A DNA stretch of 64,000 nt from Macquaria australasica. Taxonomy: Eukaryota > Chordata > Actinopteri > Centrarchiformes > Percichthyidae. Below, piece after piece: positions 24,361-37,400 of this stretch (positions are counted from its first letter, which is position 1; each line of letters starts with the position of its first letter). The stretch lies in NCBI GenBank assembly GCA_005408345.1, contig SEMN01000145.1:496001-560000 (forward strand), given 5' to 3'. The position numbers were made by a program, and so were the translations under genes. The notes under the pieces were generated by a model that worked only from the letters and a program-made list of their open reading frames with translations, was not told the DNA's origin and ran no database searches.

Positions 24361-26640
24361 GACATTTCCGCGTTATTTGCGAAGTAAATTTTCACAATTT
24401 GCTGAATTTTTGAAAGAATGTAATTTTTTCCTTTTTTGTAAATAATTTTGAATCACTTATTAGATGATGATCACCTGTGGTAGAAGCATGTAGGAAATGT
24501 GTGCAGAATGGGGCACTGGGTTACGTTAGACTCAGAAATGTACAAAAGAAATGTATAAAAGTGAAAATAATTCAGCCAAAATGGGGGCAACAGCGTCTGT
24601 GACTGTGTCGTTGTGATTTGGACTGTTCCACGTGTGAGTCAAGGAGCAGAGCCCTGTGAAGGTGATCACAACACAACAAGACACCACAACTCACTCACAG
24701 CTGAAATCTAGAAGCAATATTAAAATAAAGGACAGTTGTTTAGTGTTTCATTACAAGCACTAAACACAGCACATCTAGTGCTTGTGCATAATTGTATATT
24801 GCAGTTCCAGTATTATTGTTATGTCCATGTCAAATAAAATAACTCAAATCCAATAAAAGGGTCAGGTTGTCACTGTAGAAGGTTAAAGTGAAACAGGCCT
24901 CTGACAATGCTTTTTGGAGGAAACCAAGAAAAGCTGTGTATGTATCTTTGGTGGTCAGTGAGGCAAATGTCTGGTGAAGGTGAGGACAGCAAAGCAGAAA
25001 AAAGACCTACTGAACTTTAACTGAAATAAGATTTGAATAGAAAATATGCATTACATGTGAAGTCACCTTTGAGCCTCCTCTTAGCAGCACCATCGGATCA
25101 AAACTCTGCAGCTCTTGAGTACCTGTCGTGGTGGTGGAGCTCACAGCAGCTGTAATGTAATGACACCACCTACTGAGAATTTGAATGAACTGCACCGGGA
25201 CTTTCAACATCTGATCTACAGGTTATTTTCTATTTTTATGAACCATTTCAAGTAATGGAGTTCCTGTAGTTTATGAAACTGAAAAATCTAAAAGAGGAAA
25301 AGGTTAATGTCAATCCATCTTCCATATACCGTAACATTTAAAACTAATTCTTAAATTTATGACAGCACACACACAAATTTGCAATCTGGTGATGCTATGG
25401 GGGACACTCCGAGGGGTCCCATGATTAATCTAAGAGGTCATTGATAATTAAAAGAACAAGAAAAGAAAAATATAATCTGTTAGACTAAGTCATGTTTGTT
25501 TTTTCTGACTTCAATGACAAATCTTTCAAATGAAACAGTCCAAGAGGGAAAAATCACTCTTTGAATAAACTGACATGATGAGGGGTCACAAGTAGACATT
25601 GTTTCACTTTAAGGGGCCAGAAGCTATATACTGTAGATTGGGAACCACTGGTCGGGGCCTGTGACCACCTTGATCTGCCACTGGTCCCTGGATAGAGGGG
25701 CAGACAGCAGGTGGAGAGAAGAGAAGGTCAGAAAGGGAGGGAGGAACAACAAACTTTAGTTTTATGGTTACTTGTAAGTGAACACCACATGTATTCATTA
25801 CTTTGTTGGATGAAAGCACATTTCGAGATGTTACAGAACAAATGATGTCTTGTGCAACATTCAGAGTTCATGTCAGACTTACTTCTCAGTGTAATTTATA
25901 TATATCCATCCGCCCAACCAGTCCTATTACACTTTCTGATAGAACCTATTCTCTTTGCCATGGACCAAAATTGAAGTATGAATTTGACAAAATGACTATT
26001 AAGTGTTGTTTGAGGCACATACACATACATTATTATGACTATTTTAACTTCTCCATGTGTACTTGTTATTTACTTTCTATTCACAATAGGCCTACTGTAA
26101 AGTGCTTAGCTTCTATTCACGTCTCTGCTCCCACTTCTTCCTCCATTTCATTAATAGGCATATTTCCTGTGTTTTTTGGTTATGTTACACTATGTGCATC
26201 ACTACACTTAAAAAGATGATCAGCTAGACATTTAAAGGATAATAGTAACAGTAAACAATCATTTTCTTTAAAAACCTGTTAGCCAGGTAGGCTACACATT
26301 ATTTGATCTAATGGGAGGCTGTTCGTGAAGCTATGAAATAAATAAAATTATATACACAATTACTGTAGCTAGACCACATAATGAGATAAATACATTCTAA
26401 ACTTTACATTAAATCTAGGTAGGTTGTTAGCCCCAGAAGGAAAAGGAGGGAGGGAGGTGTAATCCTAAATCAAATGTCTGCTAAGGGCCCTGGCTATGGG
26501 ACACTTTTATTTTGAAAGCCATAAATTTCAGAGGGAGGCGCTGCTACACGCTGCCGTTTCTCAATTTAAAGGTAGAAAGTGACTTTCATGAAACAAATAT
26601 AGAATAGCTGAAATATTACAAACAATGAATTTCAATTTTC
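24361..26640. other. Spacer upstream of aco1, no gene recognised
   Basis: Short non-protein-like frames. The stretch 26478-26590 may be repeat-derived. No regulatory element is defined. Confidence 0.4.
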
Positions 26641-26832
26641 TATCTGTATTCACTTCTTTTAAATTGCTGTGGGTTGTAGTTCCCAGTAAAAACTGGTGCT
26701 AGTGAGGTCCGTAGAATTTCATAGAAGCCCCAAAATGTTTTTTTCCCTTGTGTACGGACCCTTTAAATGTAGTTTGAGTCAGTGGTGCGTTTACATTTAG
26801 ACGGAATGCTTTTATTCTGAATAGAACTGTGA

Positions 26833-26938
26833 CCGGAAGTGTAACTGGTGTTGCTGCTGGCGGCGGAACACAGGCTTTAGTATGAGATGATCTTGCTGAC
26901 AGTGTAAAGGTAACACGGTCTGTCTGCTGCACACACAA
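26833..26938 (+). promoter_or_regulatory. aco1: aco1 TATA-less promoter and inferred non-coding exon 1
   Basis: An ETS/GABP-type motif CCGGAAGTG lies at 26833-26841. About 100 bases later comes a good splice donor, GTAAGT, at 26939-26944. No TATA box is seen just upstream. A block at 26671-26686 (GGGTTGTAGTTCCCAG) resembles the ZNF143/THAP11 promoter element. The first coding exon opens with only 24 non-coding bases after a splice acceptor, so an upstream non-coding exon is required; this is the best candidate. The transcription start is not defined, and the exon start given here is only the ETS motif. A roughly 1.4-kb intron (26939-28321) would follow. Confidence 0.5.
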
Positions 26939-28321
26939 GTAAGTTATTCAAATCCGACGACATTTAATTAACTGTCTCACTAACTGTCCTACAGTAGCGT
27001 GACATAGCTAACGTAGCAGAAACATTTTTCTGTCATGCAGAATAGTTGAGCCGTACGCTAGCTAACTTTGGCTGTTACGTTCAAAACCTGTATGCCAAAT
27101 CATGCTAATATTACATTACAGCCTCTAGTAATGTTTCTAAAACTGTTCCTGTCCTTTTGTGTGTTCATGCAAAACGTATGCGTTTATATATGTTGAAGTT
27201 TGACCGAGTAGCTAATGCTAATTTACGTCAGAAGGCCAAGTTCAGTTAAAGGGTTGGAAATATGAATCTGATTAACTTAATCAGTTTCTCAACAGAAGTT
27301 AAGGAAAACACCATAAGTAATAGTAGTTCTGATTAGAATAAAATATACACAGGATGTTTAAAAAGGTACCATTTTCTATTGCAATTAGTAGGCTGGTTTG
27401 TTAAAATGTTTTCTGCAATACTTTTTTGATACCTTAATTTGAGGAATGTAAACATGTTTTTCTGTAAAACTATTTTTTTTTAACTTTTAACAAATCAGGC
27501 AAAATGCTCACTAAACATAGCCAGAGTAGAACTTTGCGTTGTTAAAAGGTCTTAAATTGGCAATGTCTGATTTCTGGTTCAATACCCAACATTAGTAATT
27601 ATTGATTCATTTTCACACACATTCATTATTACTATTTCATATTGTCACATTAGACACATGTCTCCAGAGTACAGCACTTGTTGCTCTAGGCGTGTTACAT
27701 CACACGGTAACGGCTGTAACATAAAATGACTTTGCACTTTGCTGCAGAGCTTTAGTCTGGCTTGAACTAACAAGCCAAGTATGTAGACATTCAGGTTGTG
27801 ACGGACCCGTCAAGTGCTATCCGTTCACTTCTCACACAGATAACGCCTCTCAAGGAAATGAGTTGTAGTAGATCACAATTTTCTCTTGTTATTCTGTTTG
27901 TGTTCATTTTCAGTAAGTACAGCAGCTTGTCGACCATGCGACTGCACATTTCTTTGTTTAAAGTTTGATCAGATTGCTGAAGAAATTTAATTACGTAAGG
28001 TTTGTAAAACATGGGCCAAGAGTTCATTAACCCCCCAACCTACCAACCCAATTGGACTGCAACCTTAAAGGCTAATCCATTTCCACACAGAAAAGATCTC
28101 AGATTGTAGACAGGCCTTGGAATGAACCCTCTTTACACTCTGTAAAGAGAGACTGCATCACTCTTTGATTAACTTGGTCCACATGTGCATTTAACATATT
28201 TGAAAGGTAGAAGGAAAAAGCATAAAGGAGGACTTAAGAGAATATTTGTTTAATTTGATCCCCACTTCTGTTATTTATTGTATGGTGTTTAAAAACAGGC
28301 TTATATTCCTATCCCTCTTAG

Positions 28322-28454
28322 ATTTGTACTGACACATAGAGGAGGATGTCTGCGATGGCGAATAATCCCTTTCAACATATAGTTGAGCCTCTGGACCCCA
28401 AGGACCCAAAGCAGCAGTTTTACAATCTTTCCAAACTTGGAGATCCCAGATATG
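28322..28454 (+). CDS. aco1: aco1 exon 2 (start codon, residues 1-37)
   Basis: The acceptor AG is at 28320-28321, then 24 bases of 5' UTR, then ATG at 28346. The start begins MSAMANNPF; an NPF follows the initiator closely in mammalian IRP1 too, so this start is well supported. The exon ends in phase 1 before GTAACA. Confidence 0.93.
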
Positions 28455-31400
28455 GTAACAGCAGATATGGAACATGTTGTCAGTGTATTGAATAGTTGAA
28501 GTGGTATATATTCCAGAGAGGTTCACTGTCCATCTGTTCCTCAGACCGTCTGCCGTTCTCCATCCGGGTCCTCCTGGAGTCTGCTGTCAGGAACTGTGAT
28601 GAGTTTCTGGTGAAGCGCTCAGATGTGGAAAGCATCCTCAACTGGAAGCAGACCCAGACTCAGACTGTGGAGGTGCCATTCAGACCAGCCCGTGTCATCC
28701 TCCAGGACTTCACGTATGTGAACACTGTTCATTTTCATTAGAGAGTGAGCTGCTCCATAGGAGGTTCGCAATGGATGAAACCCTTTACATAGAAAATAAC
28801 CCTGATGAAAGACATGGTTGTTTATCAGGCAGAGACGAGCTCCCAGGAAGTGCACCAGCTTTGAAGGCAATGTAAGATATTGTTTTTTAAGTACATTAAT
28901 TTCACTGTACGAACACTTAAATAGCACTTCCTTCCTTCCTCCTTGTGTCCTAAAAGTTGTAAACTTCAATTATAACTGAATCCAAAGTTATAGAGTCACT
29001 GTCGTTCATGTGAGCAAGCCCGAGACTGAGCGGCTGGGAGGCGGGGTTAAAGGAAACATATATATGCGGAATCTCTGTGGAAGATCCGGGTAATTTTATA
29101 CCCGGAAGTCAAACTTTTTTGGCATCTTGCGCCACTGAGCAACTTTCATAGGAATGAACTGGGCCCCACCTCCGACGCTGTATCCACTTCTCTTTAAAAA
29201 AAAACCCTCAAAGGCTTATTAACTCCTGAATATGTCGAATACATGTTTCTCATAGTCATAATCCATGTTTTTCTGTTTATTGTTCAGAACAAAGTCTCCT
29301 CTGTGAGGACAGGAAATCTTGTCCTCAGGTTTATTTAAAATGATATTGTTTCATTTATTGTTATTGAGATAAATGTGACAGTTAATTGTGATATTGATTT
29401 CAGGTGATGTCACCCAGCCCCTTTTCTAGATACATTATCCTTAGTTAACTGATGAAGTCTAAATGATGATGGTGGTGAGTGTTGTGTCTCTAAACTCTCC
29501 TGGCAGTGGTGTCCCTGCTGTGGTGGACTTTGCTGCCATGCGTGATGCGGTGATGAAACTAGGCGGTGACCCAGAGAAGATTAATCCCGTTTGCCCTGCT
29601 GATCTCGTCATTGATCATTCCATCCAAGTGGACTTTAATAGGAAGTAAGACCAGGTTCATCAAACTCTTTCCACCATGGCACCACCACTTCACAGATACT
29701 GTATTATTCTCCACGTAGATACAATATGACCATCATCTCGGTTTTCTGAGGCTTTAACCACTGTGGAATGCAATGTATCTTTTCCTATACAATTTAAACA
29801 CACTGGCTCTTTTTCCTTCAGGTCTGATAGCCTTCAGAAAAACCAGGACCTGGAGTTTGACCGCAACAGAGAGAGATTTCAGTTCTTAAAGGTATGACAT
29901 TGTAACAAACCCAGTGTGAGGTCTTCATGTCTGATGTATAGGTAACTATGAACATGAGATGTTTTAACCCTTAAATGTGTTGTCTGTCTTTCCCAGTGGG
30001 GCTCTAAAGCCTTCAGGAACATGCGAATCATTCCTCCTGGTTCAGGGATCGTTCACCAGGTCAACCTAGAGTACTTGGCGAGAGTGGTGTTTAACTTTGA
30101 TGGGTACTTCTACCCCGATAGCCTGGTGGGCACAGACTCCCACACCACCATGATTGATGGACTGGGAGTCCTGGGCTGGGGTAAGAGAATGCTGCTCAAC
30201 ATTAGATATTCAGCTGGGGGATATGGGTGTAGGTGGAGACTGTTAACAGTGATTATAGAAGAAGAGGTTTCTAGTCAAGAACAAGGAGAAGTCGTGCCAT
30301 CTTGAAGCCCAGCGTGTTCTGTGTTTACATTACATTGAGGGTATTTAGCCAGCAGACATTGGTATCTACTGTACAAAGAATATATAAGCCACTGTTTTCA
30401 ATTGAAGTCCACATTTTAAAAACCCAGCAGGTCATTCGACAACACAACTACTGTGAGGACGTTTCTAAAATCCTTAAAGGAATAGTTCATCATTTTTGGA
30501 AATTAGCATATTTGTATTCTTTTCAAGGGTGAGATGAGAAGATTGATATCAATCTTATGCCTGTCCATTAAGGACAGAGCTGCTGGTTAGCCTAGCTTAG
30601 CATAAAGGCTGGTAGCAGGGGGGACACGGCTAGCCTGGCTCTGTCCAAAGTTCAAAAATACACCTACCAACACCTCTAAAGCTCACTGATGAACATGTTT
30701 CTCCTTTGTTTAAGCCGTACACAAACAGAAATGCAAAAACAGGGGAAAAAAGGCTAGCTGTTTCCCAAAATGTTGAACTATTCCTTTAAAGCCCTTTATA
30801 TTCTTCCAGTACAAAAATATTCCTCCCAGTGTACTAGGGGTGGGCAAAATGACAGTATATACCCTGAGACAATAAACATGTGTCAGCTGTCAGAGATGTT
30901 GCCATGCCATTTACACTGTGGTATGTATAACATTGTGGGTATTGTTGCTAATCATTGAGCAGGACTGTATTATGTCAGTATTGGATTTGTACATGATGTT
31001 TGCATCAATGTTATGCAGCACTTTGATTTGTCAGGTATTTATATGCTGGATTAGCCAAAAAGTCGTGACATTCCTGTCTGCTTATTTTACAGTTTATTAA
31101 ACAGTTTCTCATTTGACTTTCCAGAAAACATGATATAAAACAACATCTACACATATAGCAATGTAATTACATATTCAGTGATTGAGAAGTTTTATCCATA
31201 TTGGCCACTCTTACTGTGCACAGTAAAATGAAGTTTTATTCACAAGATGCAGCTTTTTTCCTTGACCACCACTATAAAGGGGGGAAAGGGAAACCTAAGC
31301 TGTTCAGTTGTCTGTTCAAAAAACAAAGTTACAGAGGCAGCAGGTGTTGGACCATTATGTTTTTCTAAGATTTACTCTGTGATTTGTTATAACACACACT

Positions 31401-34400
31401 ATATGCTCTAATGCCTGCTCTCATTTATTCATGCAGTGCAGTGAATAAGCTTCTAGCTACTTATAACACGACAGTTACCTAAAGAACCTAAACCCTCCTT
31501 GAATTGATCATGATCATTGATCATGAAGTTGTAAATCAGATTTGTGGTAAAACCTTCAGGTGTTGGTGGAATTGAAGCAGAGGCTGTTATGCTGGGTCAG
31601 CCAATAAGCATGGTCCTGCCTGAGGTGGTGGGATATAAGCTGTACGGGGCCCCAGACAAGCTCATTACTTCCACTGACATTGTCCTCACTGTTACTAAGG
31701 TAATTAGAATCAGTTCTACACGCTTAAACCCTTCACCAATCTAACAAGTCAAATAAGAGGTATGCAGAGAATGTTTGATCCTGTTGCTCTCTGGCAGCAT
31801 TGAGTCCACTCCTGTTGTATTCCCCCGTTCTCTCAGCACCTCCGTCAGGTGGGCGTTGTGGGGAAGTTTGTGGAGTTCTTTGGCCCGGGTGTTGCTCAGC
31901 TGTCCATCGCTGACCGAGCCACCATCGCCAACATGTGTCCGGAGTACGGAGCCACAGCAGCTTTCTTCCCTGTGGACGATGTCAGCATTCAGTACCTCAA
32001 GCAGACAGGTGAGTGCCAGGCTGCAGAGCATGGGAGTAAAGTTGCAAGGTGGCTCAGGTGTCCCGAGCTACCGATGGATATATATGCACCTCTACATGTT
32101 TCCTCCAGCACCATCAATGTGCACAGGATTTGATTTTCCACCATTTTGGGGTTTTTAAAACCAGCTTGCACTTACTAATGTATCCGTGTACATTCCAGAG
32201 ATGCAGAAAAGGCAGTCTAACAGACCATCTGCAATACTGCTACAGAGTTAATTTGCATTGTTCAATAACTGACTTGAGATTTGGACTTAAAGGGATCCCT
32301 CATTTATTTAAGACACCTCTCTGATTTATCACAAGAAATTCAAGCTTTGTCTCTGTTTTTTTGTGTTTTTTTTGTATTCAGGGCGAGATGCAGAAAAGCT
32401 GGCCTACATTACAAAGTACCTGAAGGCAGTGGCCATGTTCCGAGACTACAACGATGTCTCTCAGGATCCAGATTTCACTCAGGTCAGTCTCTGCATAATA
32501 AGTTTGAGCAGTTTTAGATAGTTAAAAGAAAAACTCAAACGGTTGATTAACAGTTGCTTTTTTAAAGGTAAAATGGTGTATTTAACTAGCTGACGTACAT
32601 CTGGATTATAACAGTAAGAGTACCAGTGTGTTAAGATTTTCATGATGCCAAACACAAAAATATAATAAGAAGAATCAAATAAATCAGTTATTTAAACAAC
32701 CAACAGTTTTAACTATACATGTATAAGCAGAAAAGTATGAATTGCCTAATTATGACTATGAACCACTGCTACTAGTAGATCCTGGTCTCTCTGTCTCTGT
32801 GTCAGGTTGTAGAGCTGGATCTGACCACAGTGGTTCCATGCTGCAGCGGCCCCAAAAGGCCTCAGGACAGAATTGCTGTGTCCGACATGAAAAAAGACTT
32901 TGAAACCTGCCTGGGAGCAAAGGTAGGTACCAGTACGCTCACCATGCATGATCGCATCATGAAGAATCAAGAATTGAAAGGTTTGTCACAGATGCAAACA
33001 TTATGTGTAGTGAGATGTGGCATGATCTGAAGGCTGTGCTAAAAGACGTGCAAAATTAGGATATAATGGATAAAACATTCAGTATAAATGTAAAGGCTCA
33101 AGTGCAGTTGTTAAGTTCTCCTTTATTGATCCCCGTAGGGAAATTCGTTCTCTGCATTTAAGTGTTAGGAATAGTGGGCAGCCAGCCACTGAGCAGCACC
33201 CGGTGAAAATAATATAAACATCACATTAATTAGGACAGGAAACGTAAGACTGGTGCCAAATATAATTTTGTAACTACTTGTCAGAAGGGCTGGGTATCAA
33301 ATCTGTGACTGAAATCTGTCTGTAGCACAAAGTATAGAAAACAAAAAAGCTAGCTCCAAATGTCTGTTGAGCTTGCTTACTTATTTCTTAATCCGATAGT
33401 TCCTGACTTAAATCAAAATATAGCCAATTTTAGACTTTTTTATTTATATGGGTGCTTTCTCAAGTAATGTATTCGCTTAAGTATGCAAACAATTCAAACA
33501 ACACTCAGCATTTTGCTTGAACGTGTGTCCATGACTCAGTTGCTGTTCTTTTCACTTGGTTGACTCATTTCATTTTGTTTTGGGACATTTTTAGCAAGGT
33601 TTCAAGGGTTTCCAGGTGGCTCCTGAGCATCACAGCACTGTGGTCCCCTTCCAGTTTAATGGAAAAGAGTATACGTTAAGCCACGGCTCAGTGGTCATCG
33701 CTGCTATCACCAGCTGCACCAACACCAGCAACCCGTCTGTCATGCTTGGAGCAGGTGGGTGTACACTACTTCTCTTAACTTGGGATTTTGAGACGTGTGT
33801 CCTCGTCAGGGTGGAGACTGACTGAACTGTTACCGCCACTTCACTCCAGAAAGTTATTAAAGAGAAATGCTCTTCTTCCAGGACTCCTTGCAAAAAAGGC
33901 AATAAAGAGTGGCCTGAGCGTGAAGCCGTACATAAAGACCAGCCTGTCGCCTGGCAGTGGAGTGGTCACCTACTACCTAAAGGAGAGTGGCGTTATGGAC
34001 TACCTCTCTCAGCTGGGGTAAGTTGCTCAAATCCCTCGTTCACTCAGTTCTCTTTCTGTATGGACAATCTCCAACAGAGATTTTACAATAATATAGTATC
34101 ATGTGACAAAAGTTCCATACTTGTCTTGTCATACATCTTGGCAAACTCCATCTGCTGAGGAAGACTGTGAAATACAGTTAAAAACCCTGGTAGAAAAGCT
34201 TTTTTCCCCTTTTGGCATAGTGCAGTAAGCTCTGCAGACAACAGCTTATTGAATCAGTGTTGCCGATGTCAGCCAGTAAGTAACATTAAGTTGCAATACA
34301 GAAATACCAAAGATATGACACCAGTTTTCATCAGTAATGTTCCACTCAGTTTTTACCTTTTTAAATGATCAGAAATGTTTGTTTATGTATGTATGATTTT

Positions 34401-37400
34401 TAAAATCTGAGTATCTAAATTGGTGTCAGCCTCACAAATCACGCATTGCTTTGATTAAACCGAATAATTTACATAACTGCACAGTAGTAGGTGGACAATA
34501 TTGATTAAAATCATCCATCACTGTTTAAGTACATTTATATCACAATAGCAATACATCATGATATATAAAATATTCCAGAAATTCAGTTGAGACGGTTTAT
34601 AAATAAAACATCTAGATGGGAATGTCTGTTTCGTCCTGTGAATGACATAACTGACAAATGACGCTGCTTCATCACATTGATCCAAATCCAATACTGCCAT
34701 AATACAGTCCTGCTCAGTGATTACTGAGACAGTAAAGAGACAGCTAGCTACCACAGTAGAAGTGTTAGAGTGGTGAAGGGGGAAATAAAGCCTTCTGAAT
34801 CACTCTGAAGAAACTCTGCTGAAAATAATTTAGAAGCATTTGCTGCAGTGAACATGGTGACGCCTGCTGGCCTATCCTTGGTATTGCATTTGTATGCAAC
34901 TATTAAATCAACGACCATGATGAGTCAGAGTTTAAGTGGTCTCACTGCTGTCATGGTCACCATTACAAAAGTAAGCACAGAGTTTACAGCTCTGCTCTTC
35001 AACACTGCCTGATTGTCAACACATCCCAGTGCAACACTTCTTTGATACAAGTGGGACATTTTTGGATTTTTGGCAGGTTGAAGATTGATTCATCTTACCA
35101 CAATACTTAGTCTGCTTTGAACTCAACATCACTATGTCAGAGCAAAATACCAAATCTCTGTAGTCTCCCAGTATGTGTCATCAAATTGCAAAGAGGTGGT
35201 GTTTTTTTACTTTGTTTCTGCCCCACATGGTCTAGTCTTTGATAATTTATAATGATCATTTGCAACCTTGTAAACAATCATTTTGTCTTCCCTGTTAGCT
35301 TTGAGGTTGTTGGCTATGGTTGCATGACCTGTATAGGCAACAGTGGGCCGCTCCCAGAGCCGGTGGTGGAGGCCATAACCCAGGTACCAAGAGGCTGTTT
35401 CCACATCCCTCCTGTATCATTTCACAGCTTCTAGCACTCATTAGCTCTTTTTCTTCCTCATGTATCTTTTTTTGCCTCTTCCCAGCATTCCTCACTCCTT
35501 TACATGTCCTGTGGTAACAGGAACTAAACCTGCTTTTGTCTCTTTATTTCTGTTTGCTTTCTCTTGATCTGAAGTATTTCTCATCTCTCATTTTACAAGC
35601 CTTGTAGATAAACAGTAATACATCTCAAAATATAAATACATACAGTGTTTTATATCATACTCCTATCATTTGAGGTGTTTACACTGGTTTGTGTTTCAGG
35701 GAGATCTGGTTGCTGCAGGCATCCTATCAGGAAACAGAAACTTTGAAGGGAGAGTCCACCCCAACACCAGAGCAAACTACCTGGCTTCTCCACCGCTCGT
35801 CATCGCCTATGCAATAGCCGGCACTGTGAGCATAGACTTTGAGAAAGAGCCCATTGGTAAGGAGTTCTATTCTGAGAGTAACTTTACTACTTGTTACACA
35901 TTGAATAAAACAATACTAGTCATTATGTCAGCGGTTAAGAATGTGCTTGTCGACGTTTTAATCGCAAAGTCTGGCTCAAGGCTCAACCCAGTAAAGAAAG
36001 CCAGAAGAACGTCTCAAGCTAAATTACTGTAGTTAGCTAAGACACTTGCAAACATAATACTGCATAGCTTTCTGATTTAGCTACATTCCACTACAGACTT
36101 ACTGTCAAAATGCTTTAGCTTAACTTACAGCAATATAGTTAGTCTAAAACTGACATTTGGATGTTTGACTGACCAGTGACAAAATGCACAAAACACACCA
36201 TTCTTCCTGCTGATGCCTTATTGCCTGTATCCACTTTTGTCTTCTTAAAGGCTCAGTTTTTGGGTTTGGTAGCTTATAAAAACTTAGTTCTGGGTTCTTT
36301 ACCCTGTTGGTAGTGCAGCCCACCACACAGCAGCTTTCAGGCATGTTTTTGTTGTTTGCTAGCAGACCAAAATGACAAGGAGGCACCTTCACGCAATACA
36401 AAGTCAATGGAGAGCGATGAATTTCAATGTTTTCCCCTCCGGCGTGGGCGGGACTTAAATGCACTCTGTCTCTCTAACCTACAGCTTTAAATGGGAACTC
36501 AGAAACCTTTAGTGTCTCAGAGGGAGCTGTGTGAAGTCTGATAAATGTCCTCATGTGATTTCACTTGAGTCAGCTTCGGTTGGGGCTGAACACTACAAGT
36601 TTAAAGATGAAAACAGTCTGTTGGTGTGGAGTTGGAAAGAAGTGAGCTTACCAGACCTCTGTAGCCCGATGCTCATCTCTGCTGCAGGCTCCAGGCTACA
36701 TTAGCTGCTACTAGCATAACGCAAATGAATATCCAACCGAACTGTCGCCAGTGGGGTTGCATTGTGGTAATGTAGGCGCCAGTTTATGACAAGGAAGAAT
36801 GCATGGAATAAAAAAGATGATATCTCTGGTTCTGCTGCATCGATTATGATCTTTTTGATGGATTCAACTGTCCATCGTGAGTCCGACTGTTATAGGAGTG
36901 CAATGCTAAATCACTGCAGTACTCTTTTAATAACTGGTAGTTTCCATTTATTCTTTATCAGTTTTTAATGATTTTTGTTGTGTTACTTTGCAAGAATCGT
37001 GGCTGTGAACTGTGGTTGGGACACCTCCTAAGCTAATTTAGCACAACTAGCCTTCACAGAGGCCGTCAGACAAGAATAAGAGATTAACCTCTCTTCTTTA
37101 TCAGTAAACATTTAGGGCTAAATAACAGGAACATGAACTTATCCAGTCTAAACAGCATGGCTATGACTGTGTGCTACAGTGATAGAGACATAAATGTGCC
37201 TTTAGTGACTACCAAAGCACAGCCAGGTCTGTGCCTTTCCAGCAGACACTCTAGCCCTGCCTTCCGGTACTGCGGGCATACACGTCGCTATGCATGATAG
37301 TTACACTGAGTGGTTCTGGTCTGTCAGTGTCCCCACAACCCCTCGCACCCGTCATCACACACTACAAAGAATAGCAGAAATTGTGGGTGTATTTACTCTT

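Noticed and set aside
25803..26219. 138-codon plus-strand frame upstream of aco1
   Set aside because: No domain, AT-rich biased composition and no splice signals that would join it to anything.
31741..32158. Alternative frames across aco1 exon 8
   Set aside because: Shadows of the real exon 31837-32008, which fits the aconitase family exactly.
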